23,101 nt of DNA from JAWLHA01 sp041690535 (GCA_041690535.1 JAWLHA010000065.1:1-23101), one strand, 5' to 3'; counted from the first letter of the stretch, positions 14,327 through 20,943 are shown. Notes: generated from the letters alone by a model not told the origin. Translations and numbers: made by a program.

Positions 14327-14824
14327 TCATGACTCCACATCCGTGCGGTGTTCCATTTCGCTGAGCGCGACCGCAAGCCCGGTGGCCGTGGCCGTGAATC
14401 GGCGGCAGCGCTCATGGAGCTTGTTTTCACGGAAGGTCTGTTGTCCCGCCTCGGTGCCCAGGTCGCAACCCAGTAGCTGGTCGCACTTGGTGGAACCGCA
14501 GATCGCCTCGAACTCTGCGATGAGGCGTCTGACGGCGGCATAATTCTGTTCGACAGTTTCCACTTCCCGGTCTCTGCCATACACAAGGTTGAGCCCGAGA
14601 ATTCCGCCGGTCAGTGCACCGCACATGCCCGCCGTGCGCGAAAGGCCGCTGCAGAATCCGGTGGCAATGGCTGGAATGAGGGGCGATTCGATGCCGTTGT
14701 GTCCGGCAACGGCCATCAATACCGCTTCTGCGCAGTAATAACCAGAATCAAAGAGCGCCTTGCCGCGCTCCTGCGGATCGGCCGTTGAATCCCGGCCGGG
14801 TTCTGTGGGGCGAATTTCGGACAT
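14327..14824 (-). CDS. C_GCAxxG_C_C family cysteine-rich protein
   Basis: This 165-residue protein carries the pattern that names the C_GCAxxG_C_C family. Cysteines are at 31 (YYCAEAVL), 58 and 68 (TGFCSGLSRTAGMCGALTGG), then 109, 114, 120 and 140 (ICGSTKCDQLLGC). Members are thought to be redox-active or to bind a metal or cofactor, often beside redox genes, but no activity is firmly known. The start chosen is ATG at 14824 with AGGGA about eight bases upstream; a TTG start at 14884 would add 20 residues outside the usual family length. The frameshifted DUF486 gene lies upstream on the same strand. No signal peptide is seen, so it is probably cytoplasmic. Confidence 0.82.
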   Translation of the reverse strand: MSEIRPTEPGRDSTADPQERGKALFDSGYYCAEAVLMAVAGHNGIESPLIPAIATGFCSGLSRTAGMCGALTGGILGLNLVYGRDREVETVEQNYAAVRRLIAEFEAICGSTKCDQLLGCDLGTEAGQQTFRENKLHERCRRFTATATGLAVALSEMEHRTDVES

Positions 14825-14929
14825 GGCGCCATCCCTGGATGTGGGTTCCAGCCAGACGTTAGTGAAGACGCCAAAGCCTGTCAATGAACAGAAGTGGGCA
14901 AGCAGGGTGTTCGGAGGGGCCGGCGCAGC

Positions 14930-15272
14930 TCACGCCATCTTTCCCCGGAACATGAAATAGACCGCGCCGACCAGGCACAGGCCGGCCCACAGGTAGTCAA
15001 GCTTGAGCGGCTCTTTCATGTAGATCACTGCAAAGGGCACGAAGATGCTCAGGGTGATCACTTCCTGCAGGATCTTCAACTCCCCGATGCTCAAAGCCGA
15101 TCCTGTTCGCCGGGACCTGGAACATATACTCCAACAGTGCGACTCCCCAGCTTACGAGGGCCGCAATGACCCATGGTTTATCCCCCATTTCCTTCAGATG
15201 CGCATACCAGGCGAACGTCATGAAGACATTGCTGCAGACCAACAACGCGACAGTGGCGATGACGGGGTTCAA
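14930..15272 (-). pseudogene. DUF486 (DMT-superfamily) membrane protein gene with a frameshift
   Basis: Two halves of one DUF486 protein are in different frames. The first frame, from a TTG start at 15272 with AAAGGA upstream, reads through VALLVCSNVFMTFAWYAHLK to QVPANRIGF, then loses all family likeness. The family sequence resumes in another frame as ELKILQEVITLSIFVPFAV and continues through DYLWAGLCLVGAVYFMFRG to a stop at 14930. The break is near 15094-15098. About eight bases are missing where members read RIGYTALSIGELK. This is a four-helix small transporter-like protein of unknown function, broken here unless the break is a sequencing error. Codon use on both sides is intact, so the change is recent. 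Confidence 0.85.
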
Positions 15273-15375
15273 GGAGGGGCTTCCTTTGTGGATTGCCTAC
15301 GGTGGTGTTCGGCCGAACGGAACGACTGCGAAGTTCCGGCGGCTCGGGCGGTTGGACCTGCGCTGGATGGGGCGT

Positions 15376-15846
15376 CTACAGCTGCAGCCGCATATGAATC
15401 AGCGCGAGACGATTGCCCTCCCTGTCCTGGCGCTCCTCCACGGCAAAGGGCTGAAACCCCAGCGTGGTGTACAGCAGCAGGCCAATGGCATTGTTGTTGA
15501 AGCAGGCGACGTTCACCTCGGTGGCGCGATGGCGGGAGGAGGCAAGGCCGATCATGGTCTCCACGAGAAAACGGCCGACCCCCTTTCCGCGCGCCGCGGG
15601 GGAGACGACCACGTTGCCAATGGAGCAGGCGCCCCCCGGTTCCCAGCGGTAGAAGTTGGCAAACCCCGCGACCTTCCCGTCCGCCTCCACCACCGTCGCG
15701 TCCGAACGCCCCGCGATGGCCTCCCGCAACTGGGCCGGGGTCAGGGGGTAGGATGCCTTGGGGAACAGGAAGAACAGCTCGCTCGCGCTCTGGGGAAAGC
15801 TGCAAATGACGGGGACATCTCTCTCTTCCACCGGGCGGCTGTACAT
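15376..15846 (-). CDS. GNAT family N-acetyltransferase
   Basis: This 156-residue protein has the GNAT fold. Its beta4-alpha3 region reads SIGNVVVSPAARGKGVGRFL (75-94), with the acetyl-CoA pyrophosphate loop RGKGVG at 86-91. It belongs to a subgroup whose members begin with an RPxEERDxPxICxFP motif and end GxRxALIHMxL, both seen here (SRPVEERDVPVICSFPQS, and GNRLALIHMRLQL at the end). The substrate is unknown. The start is ATG at 15846; the frame stays open upstream to 16041 but that part is arginine- and proline-rich and shows no family likeness. No clear ribosome site precedes 15846, so the start is less sure than the rest. Confidence 0.82.
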   Translation of the reverse strand: MYSRPVEERDVPVICSFPQSASELFFLFPKASYPLTPAQLREAIAGRSDATVVEADGKVAGFANFYRWEPGGACSIGNVVVSPAARGKGVGRFLVETMIGLASSRHRATEVNVACFNNNAIGLLLYTTLGFQPFAVEERQDREGNRLALIHMRLQL

Positions 15847-15940
15847 GCGGCGTGCGTGAATGCGATCGGAAACCGGGTCGGCGAGGCGACCGCCGGGAGT
15901 TGAATAGAGGCGATTTTCGGACACTTCCGGCCACAACTCA

Positions 15941-15964
15941 ATGGCCGAATTGCTACTCGGCCAT
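15941..15964 (-). terminator. Hairpin downstream of the pentapeptide-repeat gene
   Basis: ATGGCCGA (15941-15948) and TCGGCCAT (15957-15964) form a perfect 8-bp stem with an 8-base loop, between the pentapeptide gene end and the GNAT start. No T tract is present. It is terminator-like by position only. Confidence 0.35.
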
Positions 15965-16059
15965 ATCGTTGCAGGGGCCGGGCCCCGCCGAAACCACTCG
16001 GGAAACGCTGCGGCTCGGGCGGGTCGCGAAGGGGGGCGCAAACAGAGGCTTGGCCCGTC

Positions 16060-16806
16060 TTACCTGCACTCCCCAACCGAGCCCAGGCGGCAGCGACGGC
16101 GGTCGAACCAAATGGTGCCATCCAGCCGGGCCCCCTCGAAGCGGCACTGAAACACCTCCGCCTCGGCCAGGTTGGCCTGGGTCAGGTCCGCCTCCGAGAA
16201 GTCGACCCCAAAGAGTTGCGCCTTGGCGAGATTGGCCTTTCTCATGTTGGTTCCGATCAATCGGGTCCCTTCGAGGGCCGCGGACTCGAGGGTCGCCTGC
16301 GCCAGGTTCGCATCGGAGAGGTCGGCGTCGGTCAGCACGGCCTGCTTGAGATCCGCCTCGGCCAGATCGGCCCCGACCAGGGTGGCATCGGTCAGGTTCG
16401 CCTGGTAGAGGCTTGCCTGGCGCAGGCGCGCGCCAGGCAGGCGTGTCCCCTCCAGGCGGGCGCGATCGAGCCGGGCGCGATCGAGCAGCGCCCCTTCCAG
16501 ATCGGCGCCTGAGAGATCGGCGCCGAGCAGACGCGCTCCGGTCAGGCGGGCGCCTCCAAGCCGGGCGCCTGCGAGATTGGCGAAATCGAGCTCCACGGAG
16601 GCGAGGCGGGCATCGCTTAGGTCGGCCTGTGAAAGGTCGGCGTTCTTGAGAGTGGCGCCCCGCAGGTCCACCCCCCGAAGGTCGGCCCCCCGTTTGTCGC
16701 AGTCTCTCCAGTTGACCCCCGGACTCGGTGGGTCCGCGCAATCGGCCGCCGCGAACGAGGGAGAAAGGCTTACCAGCCATGCCAGGGCGAGGATTCGAAT
16801 CTGCAT
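16060..16806 (-). CDS. Exported pentapeptide-repeat protein
   Basis: This 248-residue protein consists almost entirely of A(D/N)LXX-type pentapeptides, for example RGADLRGVDLRGATLKNADL and SQADLSDARLASVELDFANL. They run from about residue 38 to 230 without a clear break and would form a right-handed four-sided beta-helix. The N-terminus from ATG 16806 (MQIRILALAWLVSLSPSFAAADC) is a good signal peptide, which points to export. Many pentapeptide proteins that protect DNA gyrase are cytoplasmic, so that role is unlikely. A cysteine pair at each end of the mature chain (ADCADPPSP and NWRDCDKRG; FQCRFEG and RRRCRLGSVGECR) could form capping disulfides. The ribosome site is weak. Repeat R3 begins 47 bases upstream of the start, so the promoter may lie within the repeat. 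Confidence 0.88.
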   Translation of the reverse strand: MQIRILALAWLVSLSPSFAAADCADPPSPGVNWRDCDKRGADLRGVDLRGATLKNADLSQADLSDARLASVELDFANLAGARLGGARLTGARLLGADLSGADLEGALLDRARLDRARLEGTRLPGARLRQASLYQANLTDATLVGADLAEADLKQAVLTDADLSDANLAQATLESAALEGTRLIGTNMRKANLAKAQLFGVDFSEADLTQANLAEAEVFQCRFEGARLDGTIWFDRRRCRLGSVGECR

Positions 16807-16852
16807 CTTCTTAGCCGTTTTCAGGACCCAAAGGCCCGCTTCTATCACCACC

Positions 16853-17002
16853 CAGGGCGACCGCATACTTCGGTCACGGCCGTGCCTTGAGCGACGTAAA
16901 ACCTTGAACGAAAGTGCGTTGTGAATACGACCGACAGGGATGTCGGGAGTGAAGATTATGCGGGAGCAATCATCTTCCCTCCGGGTACGCTCGACGACCT
17001 GC
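16853..17002 (-). repeat. Palindromic MITE-like element, copy R3 (diverged, interrupted by R4)
   Basis: In reverse orientation this matches the right half of R1 and R4: CAGGGCGACCGCATACTT for the terminal repeat, then GTCACGGCCGTG, TTGAGCGACGTAA and TGTGAATAC. It ends GGGTACGCTCGACGACCTGC where R4 begins. About 50 bases between TGTGAATAC and the final GGTACGCTCG are extra compared with other copies. Its missing half is R5 on the far side of R4, so R3 plus R5 is one older element split by insertion. Confidence 0.7.
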
Positions 17003-17168
17003 CAGGGTAAACGCACACTTACCTAAGTGCGATGTAAGTCCTTGAAAGCAGGTCGTCGGCCGCATGGACGCGGCCGTCGAGCGTACAGGGATGTATTCAC
17101 AGCGGACCTGCTTTCAAGGACTTACGTCGCTCAAAGCACGGCCGTGACGTAAGTATGCGTTCACCCTG
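17003..17168 (+). repeat. Palindromic MITE-like element, copy R4 (complete, 166 bp, nested)
   Basis: This is a full copy in the same orientation as R1. The left terminal repeat is CAGGGTAAACGCACAC and the right one GTATGCGTTCACCCTG. The inner arms share the core TAAGTCCTTGAAAGCAGGTC, and the central hairpin (loop ATGGAC) is identical to R1 over most of its length. It is flanked by the 9-bp direct repeat ACGACCTGC at 16994-17002 and 17171-17179, the second copy set off by two bases. This is the best evidence for insertion as a unit. Confidence 0.88.
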
Positions 17169-17170
17169 GA

Positions 17171-17223
17171 ACGACCTGCTTTCAAGGATTTACATCGCTC
17201 TCGGGTACGTATGCGTTTACCTC
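17171..17223 (-). repeat. Palindromic MITE-like element, copy R5 (remaining half of the interrupted copy)
   Basis: The sequence GACCTGCTTTCAAGGATT followed by TACATCGCTC, CGGGTACGTATGCG and TTTACC is the reverse complement of the left half of R1. With R3 it rebuilds one reverse-oriented element. When R3 and R5 are joined, the central GC hairpin is missing, so that copy may have lost it before R4 arrived. Confidence 0.75.
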
Positions 17224-17265
17224 GCATCACCACCAATCTTTGTCCCAGCCGCCGGGGGTCTGCCG

Positions 17266-17271
17266 TATAAT
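17266..17271 (+). promoter_or_regulatory. Possible -10 box of the DUF2797 gene
   Basis: A perfect TATAAT lies 64 bases before the TTG start and just past the nested repeats. The best -35-like sequence, TTGTCC at 17240-17245, has a long spacer of 20 bases, so the call is tentative. Confidence 0.4.
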
Positions 17272-17334
17272 GTTCTGCTCCATGGCTTCTGGCCCATTGT
17301 AAACCACCCTTGACGGCAATGTGGGAGGAACGGT

Positions 17335-18174
17335 TTGTCGACCTTTGAGGGCAACCTGCAGAAGATGGTGGCCACGGCCGAGCCCACGACCGGCGGCCCA
17401 CTCCAGGTGTTTTTCCAGCTCGCGGTGGGGGAGGAGCGCATCGACCTCAACCGGCGAATTGGCCAATCGCTTTCTCTCACGTACCGGGGCACCATAAACT
17501 GCGTGGCGTGTGGCCGGGAGACGCGCAAGAGCTTCAACCAGGGGTACTGCTTTCCCTGCGTGCAGCGCCTGGCCGAGTGCGACATCTGCATCGTGCGCCC
17601 GGAGAAGTGTCACTACGCGGCGGGTACGTGCCGGGAACCGGCGTGGGGCGAGGTCCACTGCATGCAGGGCCACTATGTCTATCTCTCCAACACCTCGGGC
17701 CTCAAGGTGGGGATCACCCGCGGGACGCAGATCCCGACCCGCTGGATCGATCAGGGGGCGACTCAGGCATTGCCCATCTTCAGAACAGCCAACCGGCACC
17801 TGGCCGGTTTGGTGGAAGTGGCCCTGAAGGAGCATGTGGCCGACCGCACCGATTGGCGGAAGATGTTGAAGGGGGAGGCGGAACCGCTGGACCTGGCGGC
17901 GGAGCGGGCCACCCTTGTGGCGTTGGCGGCCGAAGCACTGGAGGGCATTTGGGGCGGCTTCGGTGAAGAGAGTGTCATGGCCGTGGAGGTGCCCCAGGTC
18001 GAGCTCCGATTTCCGGTGGAGTCCTATCCCGCGAAGGTCAAGGCCCTCAACTTCGACAAGGATCCGGTCGTCGCCGGCACGCTGCTGGGTATCAAGGGGC
18101 AATACCTGATCTTCGATACCGGGGTGATCAATATCCGCAAGTATGGGGGTTATCTGGTGGAGGCGGCAGTGTGA
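17335..18174 (+). CDS. DUF2797 family cysteine-rich protein
   Basis: This 279-residue protein fits the DUF2797 family. Residues 56-109 hold nine cysteines with CxxC pairs (CVACG at 56-60, CFPC at 72-75, CDIC at 82-85), then Cys92, 99 and 109, which suggests structural zinc sites. Next comes GHYVYLSNTSGLKVGITRGT (112-131) with TRWIDQGA shortly after, a pattern reminiscent of GIY-YIG nuclease folds, although no nuclease activity is shown. The C-terminal part is mixed alpha/beta. The start is TTG at 17335 with GGAGGAA five bases upstream; the next ATG (11 codons in) lacks a comparable site. The stop overlaps the start of the next small gene (TGATG), so the two are translationally coupled. The function is unknown. 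Confidence 0.85.
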   Translation: MSTFEGNLQKMVATAEPTTGGPLQVFFQLAVGEERIDLNRRIGQSLSLTYRGTINCVACGRETRKSFNQGYCFPCVQRLAECDICIVRPEKCHYAAGTCREPAWGEVHCMQGHYVYLSNTSGLKVGITRGTQIPTRWIDQGATQALPIFRTANRHLAGLVEVALKEHVADRTDWRKMLKGEAEPLDLAAERATLVALAAEALEGIWGGFGEESVMAVEVPQVELRFPVESYPAKVKALNFDKDPVVAGTLLGIKGQYLIFDTGVINIRKYGGYLVEAAV

Positions 18175-18455
18175 TGAAGCGGGCTCTCACCGCCCTGTGG
18201 GCAGCTGCAGGGCTATGGCTCGCGGCAGCGGGCGCGGATACGGAAGGGGAGCGGCCTGCCGAGTCGGTCGTGACACCGGTTCCCCCGGCCGCGGAGCACG
18301 CCCAAGGGGGCGAACCCGGGGCGCCGACTGCACCGAAGCCTTTGAGCTATGTGCCGTTGCCCCACAAGACCATCACCATTCGGGGGCTTGAGGATCTGAA
18401 ATCGCTCTCGTCGGAGCTCGAAGCGGCCAGAGAGGGCACTGAAGGGACGGAGTAG
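18174..18455 (+). CDS. Small exported protein of unknown function
   Basis: This 93-residue protein has a signal peptide (MKRALTALWAAAGLWLAAAGA, about residues 1-21), followed by a low-complexity Pro, Ala and Glu stretch (about 22-55). A short possible domain closes it: YVPLPHKTITIRGLEDLKSL and a charged helix. I do not recognise a family. The ATG at 18174 overlaps the DUF2797 stop codon, so both are made from one mRNA; a GTG one codon earlier is possible. It ends just before a promoter-like TACAAT in front of serB. It is probably periplasmic. Confidence 0.7.
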   Translation: MKRALTALWAAAGLWLAAAGADTEGERPAESVVTPVPPAAEHAQGGEPGAPTAPKPLSYVPLPHKTITIRGLEDLKSLSSELEAAREGTEGTE

Positions 18456-18461
18456 GGGTGA

Positions 18462-18467
18462 TACAAT
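18462..18467 (+). promoter_or_regulatory. Possible -10 box before serB
   Basis: TACAAT lies about 37 bases before the chosen serB start. No good -35 is seen. If used, the transcript would begin near 18474. Confidence 0.35.
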
Positions 18468-18503
18468 GCCGCCCTTTTCGTGTCGGACCACCCACTGAGC
18501 CCT

Positions 18504-19349
18504 ATGTATATCACCGTCCTGCATGCCGCCATCCTGGACCCCGCCGCTTGCGACACCGTGGCCCGGGCCATTCCCGGTGAATTCGAGCCGCGCGCCGGCT
18601 ACATTCGTTTGCACCACCCCAGGCCGGCTACGCCCGAGGCCCTGGCCTATCTTCGAGACACACTGCCGCTGGACGTCAACCCACTGCCCGCGGAGTTCAA
18701 TCCCGAGGCGACGGGGCTGCTGGTCAGCGACATGGATTCGACGCTCATCAACATCGAATGCATCGACGAGATCGCGGACTTCGCGGGGGCCAAGCCGGCC
18801 ATTGCGGCGATCACCGAGGCGGCGATGCGGGGCGAAATCGAGTTTGCCGAGTCGCTGACCCGTCGGGTGGCCGCCCTGAAGGGGGTGGAGGAGTCGGCGC
18901 TGCAGCGCGTGTACGAGGAGCGTTTGCGTCCCAATCCGGGAGCGGAGGCGCTCATCGAGGGGCTTCACGAGAGGGCGATCAAGGTGGCCCTCGTCTCGGG
19001 CGGATTCACCTTTTTTACCGAACGGCTGAAGAGCCGCCTGGGGTTGGATTTCACCCTCGCCAACCAGCTGGAGATCGCCTCGGGGCGGCTCACGGGCAAG
19101 GTCGTGGGCGGGATCGTGGATGCCCGGGTGAAGGCGCAGTTCTTGCTGGAGCGGTGCGAAATCCTGGGGCTCGAACCGGCCCAGGCCATTGCCATGGGCG
19201 ACGGGGCCAATGACCTCGAGATGATGCGTGTCGCCGGCCTGGGGGTGGCGTATCGCGCCAAGCCCAGGGTTCAGGCCGAAGTGCCGGTGGTGCTGAACCA
19301 CAGCGGGCTCGACGCGGTCTTGCACCTGCTGGACTGTGAGACGCGGTAG
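18504..19349 (+). CDS. serB: Phosphoserine phosphatase
   Basis: This 281-residue enzyme of the HAD superfamily removes phosphate from phosphoserine in the last step of serine synthesis. Motif I is SDMDSTLI (75-82; Asp76 the nucleophile, Asp78 the acid/base). Motif II is VALVSGGFTFF, with the serine preceding the double glycine. Motif III includes a lysine in the GIVDARVKAQFLLE region, and motif IV is AMGDGANDLEMM with both metal-binding aspartates. An ACT-like N-terminal part of about 70 residues precedes the catalytic domain, as in gammaproteobacterial SerB. ATG 18504 (MYITVLHAAILD) is chosen; a GTG at 18480 would add eight residues. Neither has a strong ribosome site. Confidence 0.95.
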   Translation: MYITVLHAAILDPAACDTVARAIPGEFEPRAGYIRLHHPRPATPEALAYLRDTLPLDVNPLPAEFNPEATGLLVSDMDSTLINIECIDEIADFAGAKPAIAAITEAAMRGEIEFAESLTRRVAALKGVEESALQRVYEERLRPNPGAEALIEGLHERAIKVALVSGGFTFFTERLKSRLGLDFTLANQLEIASGRLTGKVVGGIVDARVKAQFLLERCEILGLEPAQAIAMGDGANDLEMMRVAGLGVAYRAKPRVQAEVPVVLNHSGLDAVLHLLDCETR

Positions 19350-19353
19350 GACA

Positions 19354-19369
19354 GGCGGGACGCCCCGCC
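19354..19369 (+). terminator. Hairpin just after serB
   Basis: GGCGGG and CCCGCC form a 6-bp GC stem with a 4-base loop, five bases after the stop codon. Only a GGTTTG follows, so it is a weak terminator candidate. Confidence 0.35.
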
Positions 19370-19463
19370 GGTTTGCCGGGAAGGGGGATCGCTAAGCTCA
19401 ACCCATCCTCCTAGCCCGAACAGATAAATCCGCCGGAGTCTGCTAGTGCAACGTGGGCCAGGT

Positions 19464-19540
19464 CGTAGGGTGGATAAGCGCAGCGCATCCACCGGGTCGC
19501 CGCCGGAAATGGTGGATGCGCTGCGCTTATCCACCCTACG
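19464..19540. repeat. Perfect 30-bp inverted repeat of a widespread intergenic family
   Basis: The left arm (19464-19493, starting CGTAGGGTGGATAAGCGCAG) and right arm (19511-19540, ending GCGCTTATCCACCCTACG) are exact reverse complements over 30 bp around a 17-base centre. The motif GTAGGGTGGATAAGCGCAGC is, from general knowledge, of a kind often seen scattered in proteobacterial intergenic DNA. It is unrelated to the R1-R7 family. It lies in the 284-base gap between serB and ycgL; the rest of that gap shows nothing I can identify. Confidence 0.85.
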
Positions 19541-19633
19541 CCGGGGCCGCTGCCACCCACCCACTCACAGGGTAGGTTGGCTGTGATCGGCCACCTTTCC
19601 GTTTATCTGTTCGGTGCTCTACAGGTCCGGAGG

Positions 19634-19888
19634 TTAGAGCCAGGGGTCCGACGGGGGCATCTGCAGGTAGAAGCCCTTTTCCCTCAGGCTGCCCATGACC
19701 TCTGCGGTTTCGGCCTGGGCCAGTTGGCGCTCCGCCGTGAGGTCGAGCTCCATGACGAACTCCGCATTGCCGAAGCTTTTCATCAACGGCTCGGGGATGT
19801 TGCTGAAGTTCTCCTTGGCCGTGGTGTAGAGATAGAGCAGGTCGCGCTTGTTGCTCTTGTAGATAAAGCACTTGATGGATTCTGTCAC
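19634..19888 (-). CDS. ycgL: YcgL domain-containing protein
   Basis: This 84-residue protein of the YcgL (DUF709) family is small, soluble and found in gammaproteobacteria, without a firmly known role. The typical opening is present (IKCFIYKSNKRDLLYLYT), followed by FSNIPEPLMKSFGNAEFVME and the family ending REKGFYLQMPP. The start is GTG at 19888 with GGAAGAG six bases upstream. It follows the Rieske-like gene by only 12 bases on the same strand, so they are probably cotranscribed. The gene is commonly chromosomal and conserved, which supports a chromosomal locus in a gammaproteobacterium. Confidence 0.9.
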   Translation of the reverse strand: MTESIKCFIYKSNKRDLLYLYTTAKENFSNIPEPLMKSFGNAEFVMELDLTAERQLAQAETAEVMGSLREKGFYLQMPPSDPWL

Positions 19889-19900
19889 GTCACTCTTCCG

Positions 19901-20479
19901 CTATTGGATGCCGATCTCGATCTGATCGGCTGAAATGTACCGGTGAGGTGGCACGATGAGGTTGCGTTTCGCCCCCTGCCCCCTGTAGACCCGACCGGCC
20001 GGGTCGTAGAGCGAGCCTCCGCAGGTCTCGCGGAAGCCGCCGTTCCACCCCCTGAACCCCCGAGGCGCTCGATCCTCGGGCAGCCACTCCAGGGGACAGC
20101 CCATATCGGTGCCGTAGGCCAGGGCCACGAAATAGTGAGGCTGCAGGGAGCGCGCTCGGTTGCGTGCCGCAACCGGTTGGGTCGAGCGTACCGAGTGGGG
20201 GTCGAGCAGCCGCCCTTCTTCGGCGGCAAGCTGCGCCACCATCGTGTCACTCCGCCGAAGGATCAGCACGCTCTTGCCTTGCCATTGGAGCAGCCGGACC
20301 TCACCCGCGGCGAGGTCCGCCACTGAGATGATGGCTACGCCGCCTCTGGCGCTCGGCTCGGAGCCAGGCAGGCTCTTCAACAGCATCAGTGCCGTTGCAA
20401 GGAGCGCCAGCGCGCCCATGGTCTTGACCGCAACACGCAACACCAGTCTGCGGCGATTTTCGGTGGGGAGCTCTGCCAT
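19901..20479 (-). CDS. Rieske-fold protein lacking all [2Fe-2S] ligands
   Basis: This 192-residue protein resembles the gammaproteobacterial cytochrome bc1 Rieske subunit (PetA). It has a basic NRRRLVLR start and one membrane helix (about 16-35). The globular domain begins AIISVADLAAGEVRLLQWQG. The family ending is clear: GGSLYDPAGRVYRGQGAKRN, then LIVPPHRYISADQIEIG. However, the motif CTHLGC reads GTDMGC (123-128) and CPCHGS reads ETCGGS (151-156). All four cluster ligands (two Cys, two His) are therefore replaced, while the two disulfide cysteines remain (Cys128 and Cys153). It cannot hold a normal Rieske cluster. No petB or petC is nearby. The ATG at 20479 fits the N-terminus. It may be a structural or assembly protein; the function is unknown. 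Confidence 0.82.
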   Translation of the reverse strand: MAELPTENRRRLVLRVAVKTMGALALLATALMLLKSLPGSEPSARGGVAIISVADLAAGEVRLLQWQGKSVLILRRSDTMVAQLAAEEGRLLDPHSVRSTQPVAARNRARSLQPHYFVALAYGTDMGCPLEWLPEDRAPRGFRGWNGGFRETCGGSLYDPAGRVYRGQGAKRNLIVPPHRYISADQIEIGIQ

Positions 20480-20561
20480 GGGCGCGTGAGTTTAGCGGGA
20501 TGATGCCGCGAGAGGAAGTAATGTTGAATGATTGACTCTGGTACTGCGTGTGCGCGCAAGG

Positions 20562-20578
20562 CGCCCCGTCCTGGGGCG
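20562..20578 (-). terminator. Hairpin downstream of the coiled-coil gene
   Basis: CGCCCC and GGGGCG form a 6-bp stem with a 5-base loop, starting eight bases past the stop of the minus-strand gene. No T tract is present, so it is a weak call. Confidence 0.35.
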
Positions 20579-20586
20579 TGGGGGAG

Positions 20587-20793
20587 TCAGTGGGTGAGCT
20601 TGGGATGGACGGCGTTCAGCTGCTCGTAGCTCTTCTCCAACTCCCCTTTGATCTGGGTGAGCTTCCGGATCACTTCCAATAATTCATTCAGCTCTTTCTG
20701 GTCGTGCTGGATGTTAGTCAGGAGTTCAATGGCGGTTTCGACACTGAACTTTGCGTCCACCAGGTCGTGCTGGGCATTCTCGATACCGTTCAT
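20587..20793 (-). CDS. Small coiled-coil protein of unknown function
   Basis: This is a 68-residue acidic, helical protein with heptad-like hydrophobic spacing across most of its length (AKFSVETAIELLTNIQHDQ, then KELNELLEVIRKLTQIKGEL). It is probably a short coiled coil that forms oligomers. There is no signal peptide or membrane segment, so it is cytoplasmic. The ATG at 20793 has GAGGGG about nine bases upstream. I do not recognise a family. A GC hairpin follows the stop, and repeat copy R6 lies 87 bases upstream of its start. Confidence 0.68.
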   Translation of the reverse strand: MNGIENAQHDLVDAKFSVETAIELLTNIQHDQKELNELLEVIRKLTQIKGELEKSYEQLNAVHPKLTH

Positions 20794-20880
20794 AGGCTTT
20801 TACCCCTCAATTCGTAGGGTCGGTTTGGTCGAATAATATAGCCTCACTGCCGGGTTGTGCCAGCCCCGGCGGCACTAACC

Positions 20881-20943
20881 CAGGGTGAGCGCATACTTAC
20901 ATCGCTCACAGCACGGCCGTGACGTTAGTATGCGTTCACCCTG
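20881..20943 (+). repeat. Palindromic MITE-like element, copy R6 (63-bp deletion form)
   Basis: Both terminal repeats are kept (CAGGGTGAGCGCATAC and GTATGCGTTCACCCTG), as is the right-end module CGCTCACAGCACGGCCGTGACGTTA in part, but the inner arm pair and central hairpin are gone. The join lies at TTAC, where full copies have ACTTAC both near the left end and in the right inner arm. This fits a deletion between these short direct repeats. The stretch 20944-21193 to its right shows no gene I can support. Confidence 0.85.

Noticed and set aside
15269..15934. Second long minus-strand frame (221 codons) across the GNAT gene
   Set aside because: It is out of frame with the GNAT domain, and its sequence is arginine and proline-rich without any motif.
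16060..16806. Pentapeptide protein as a gyrase-protecting quinolone-resistance (Qnr-like) factor
   Set aside because: A clear signal peptide implies export, and the Qnr-specific loops are not seen.
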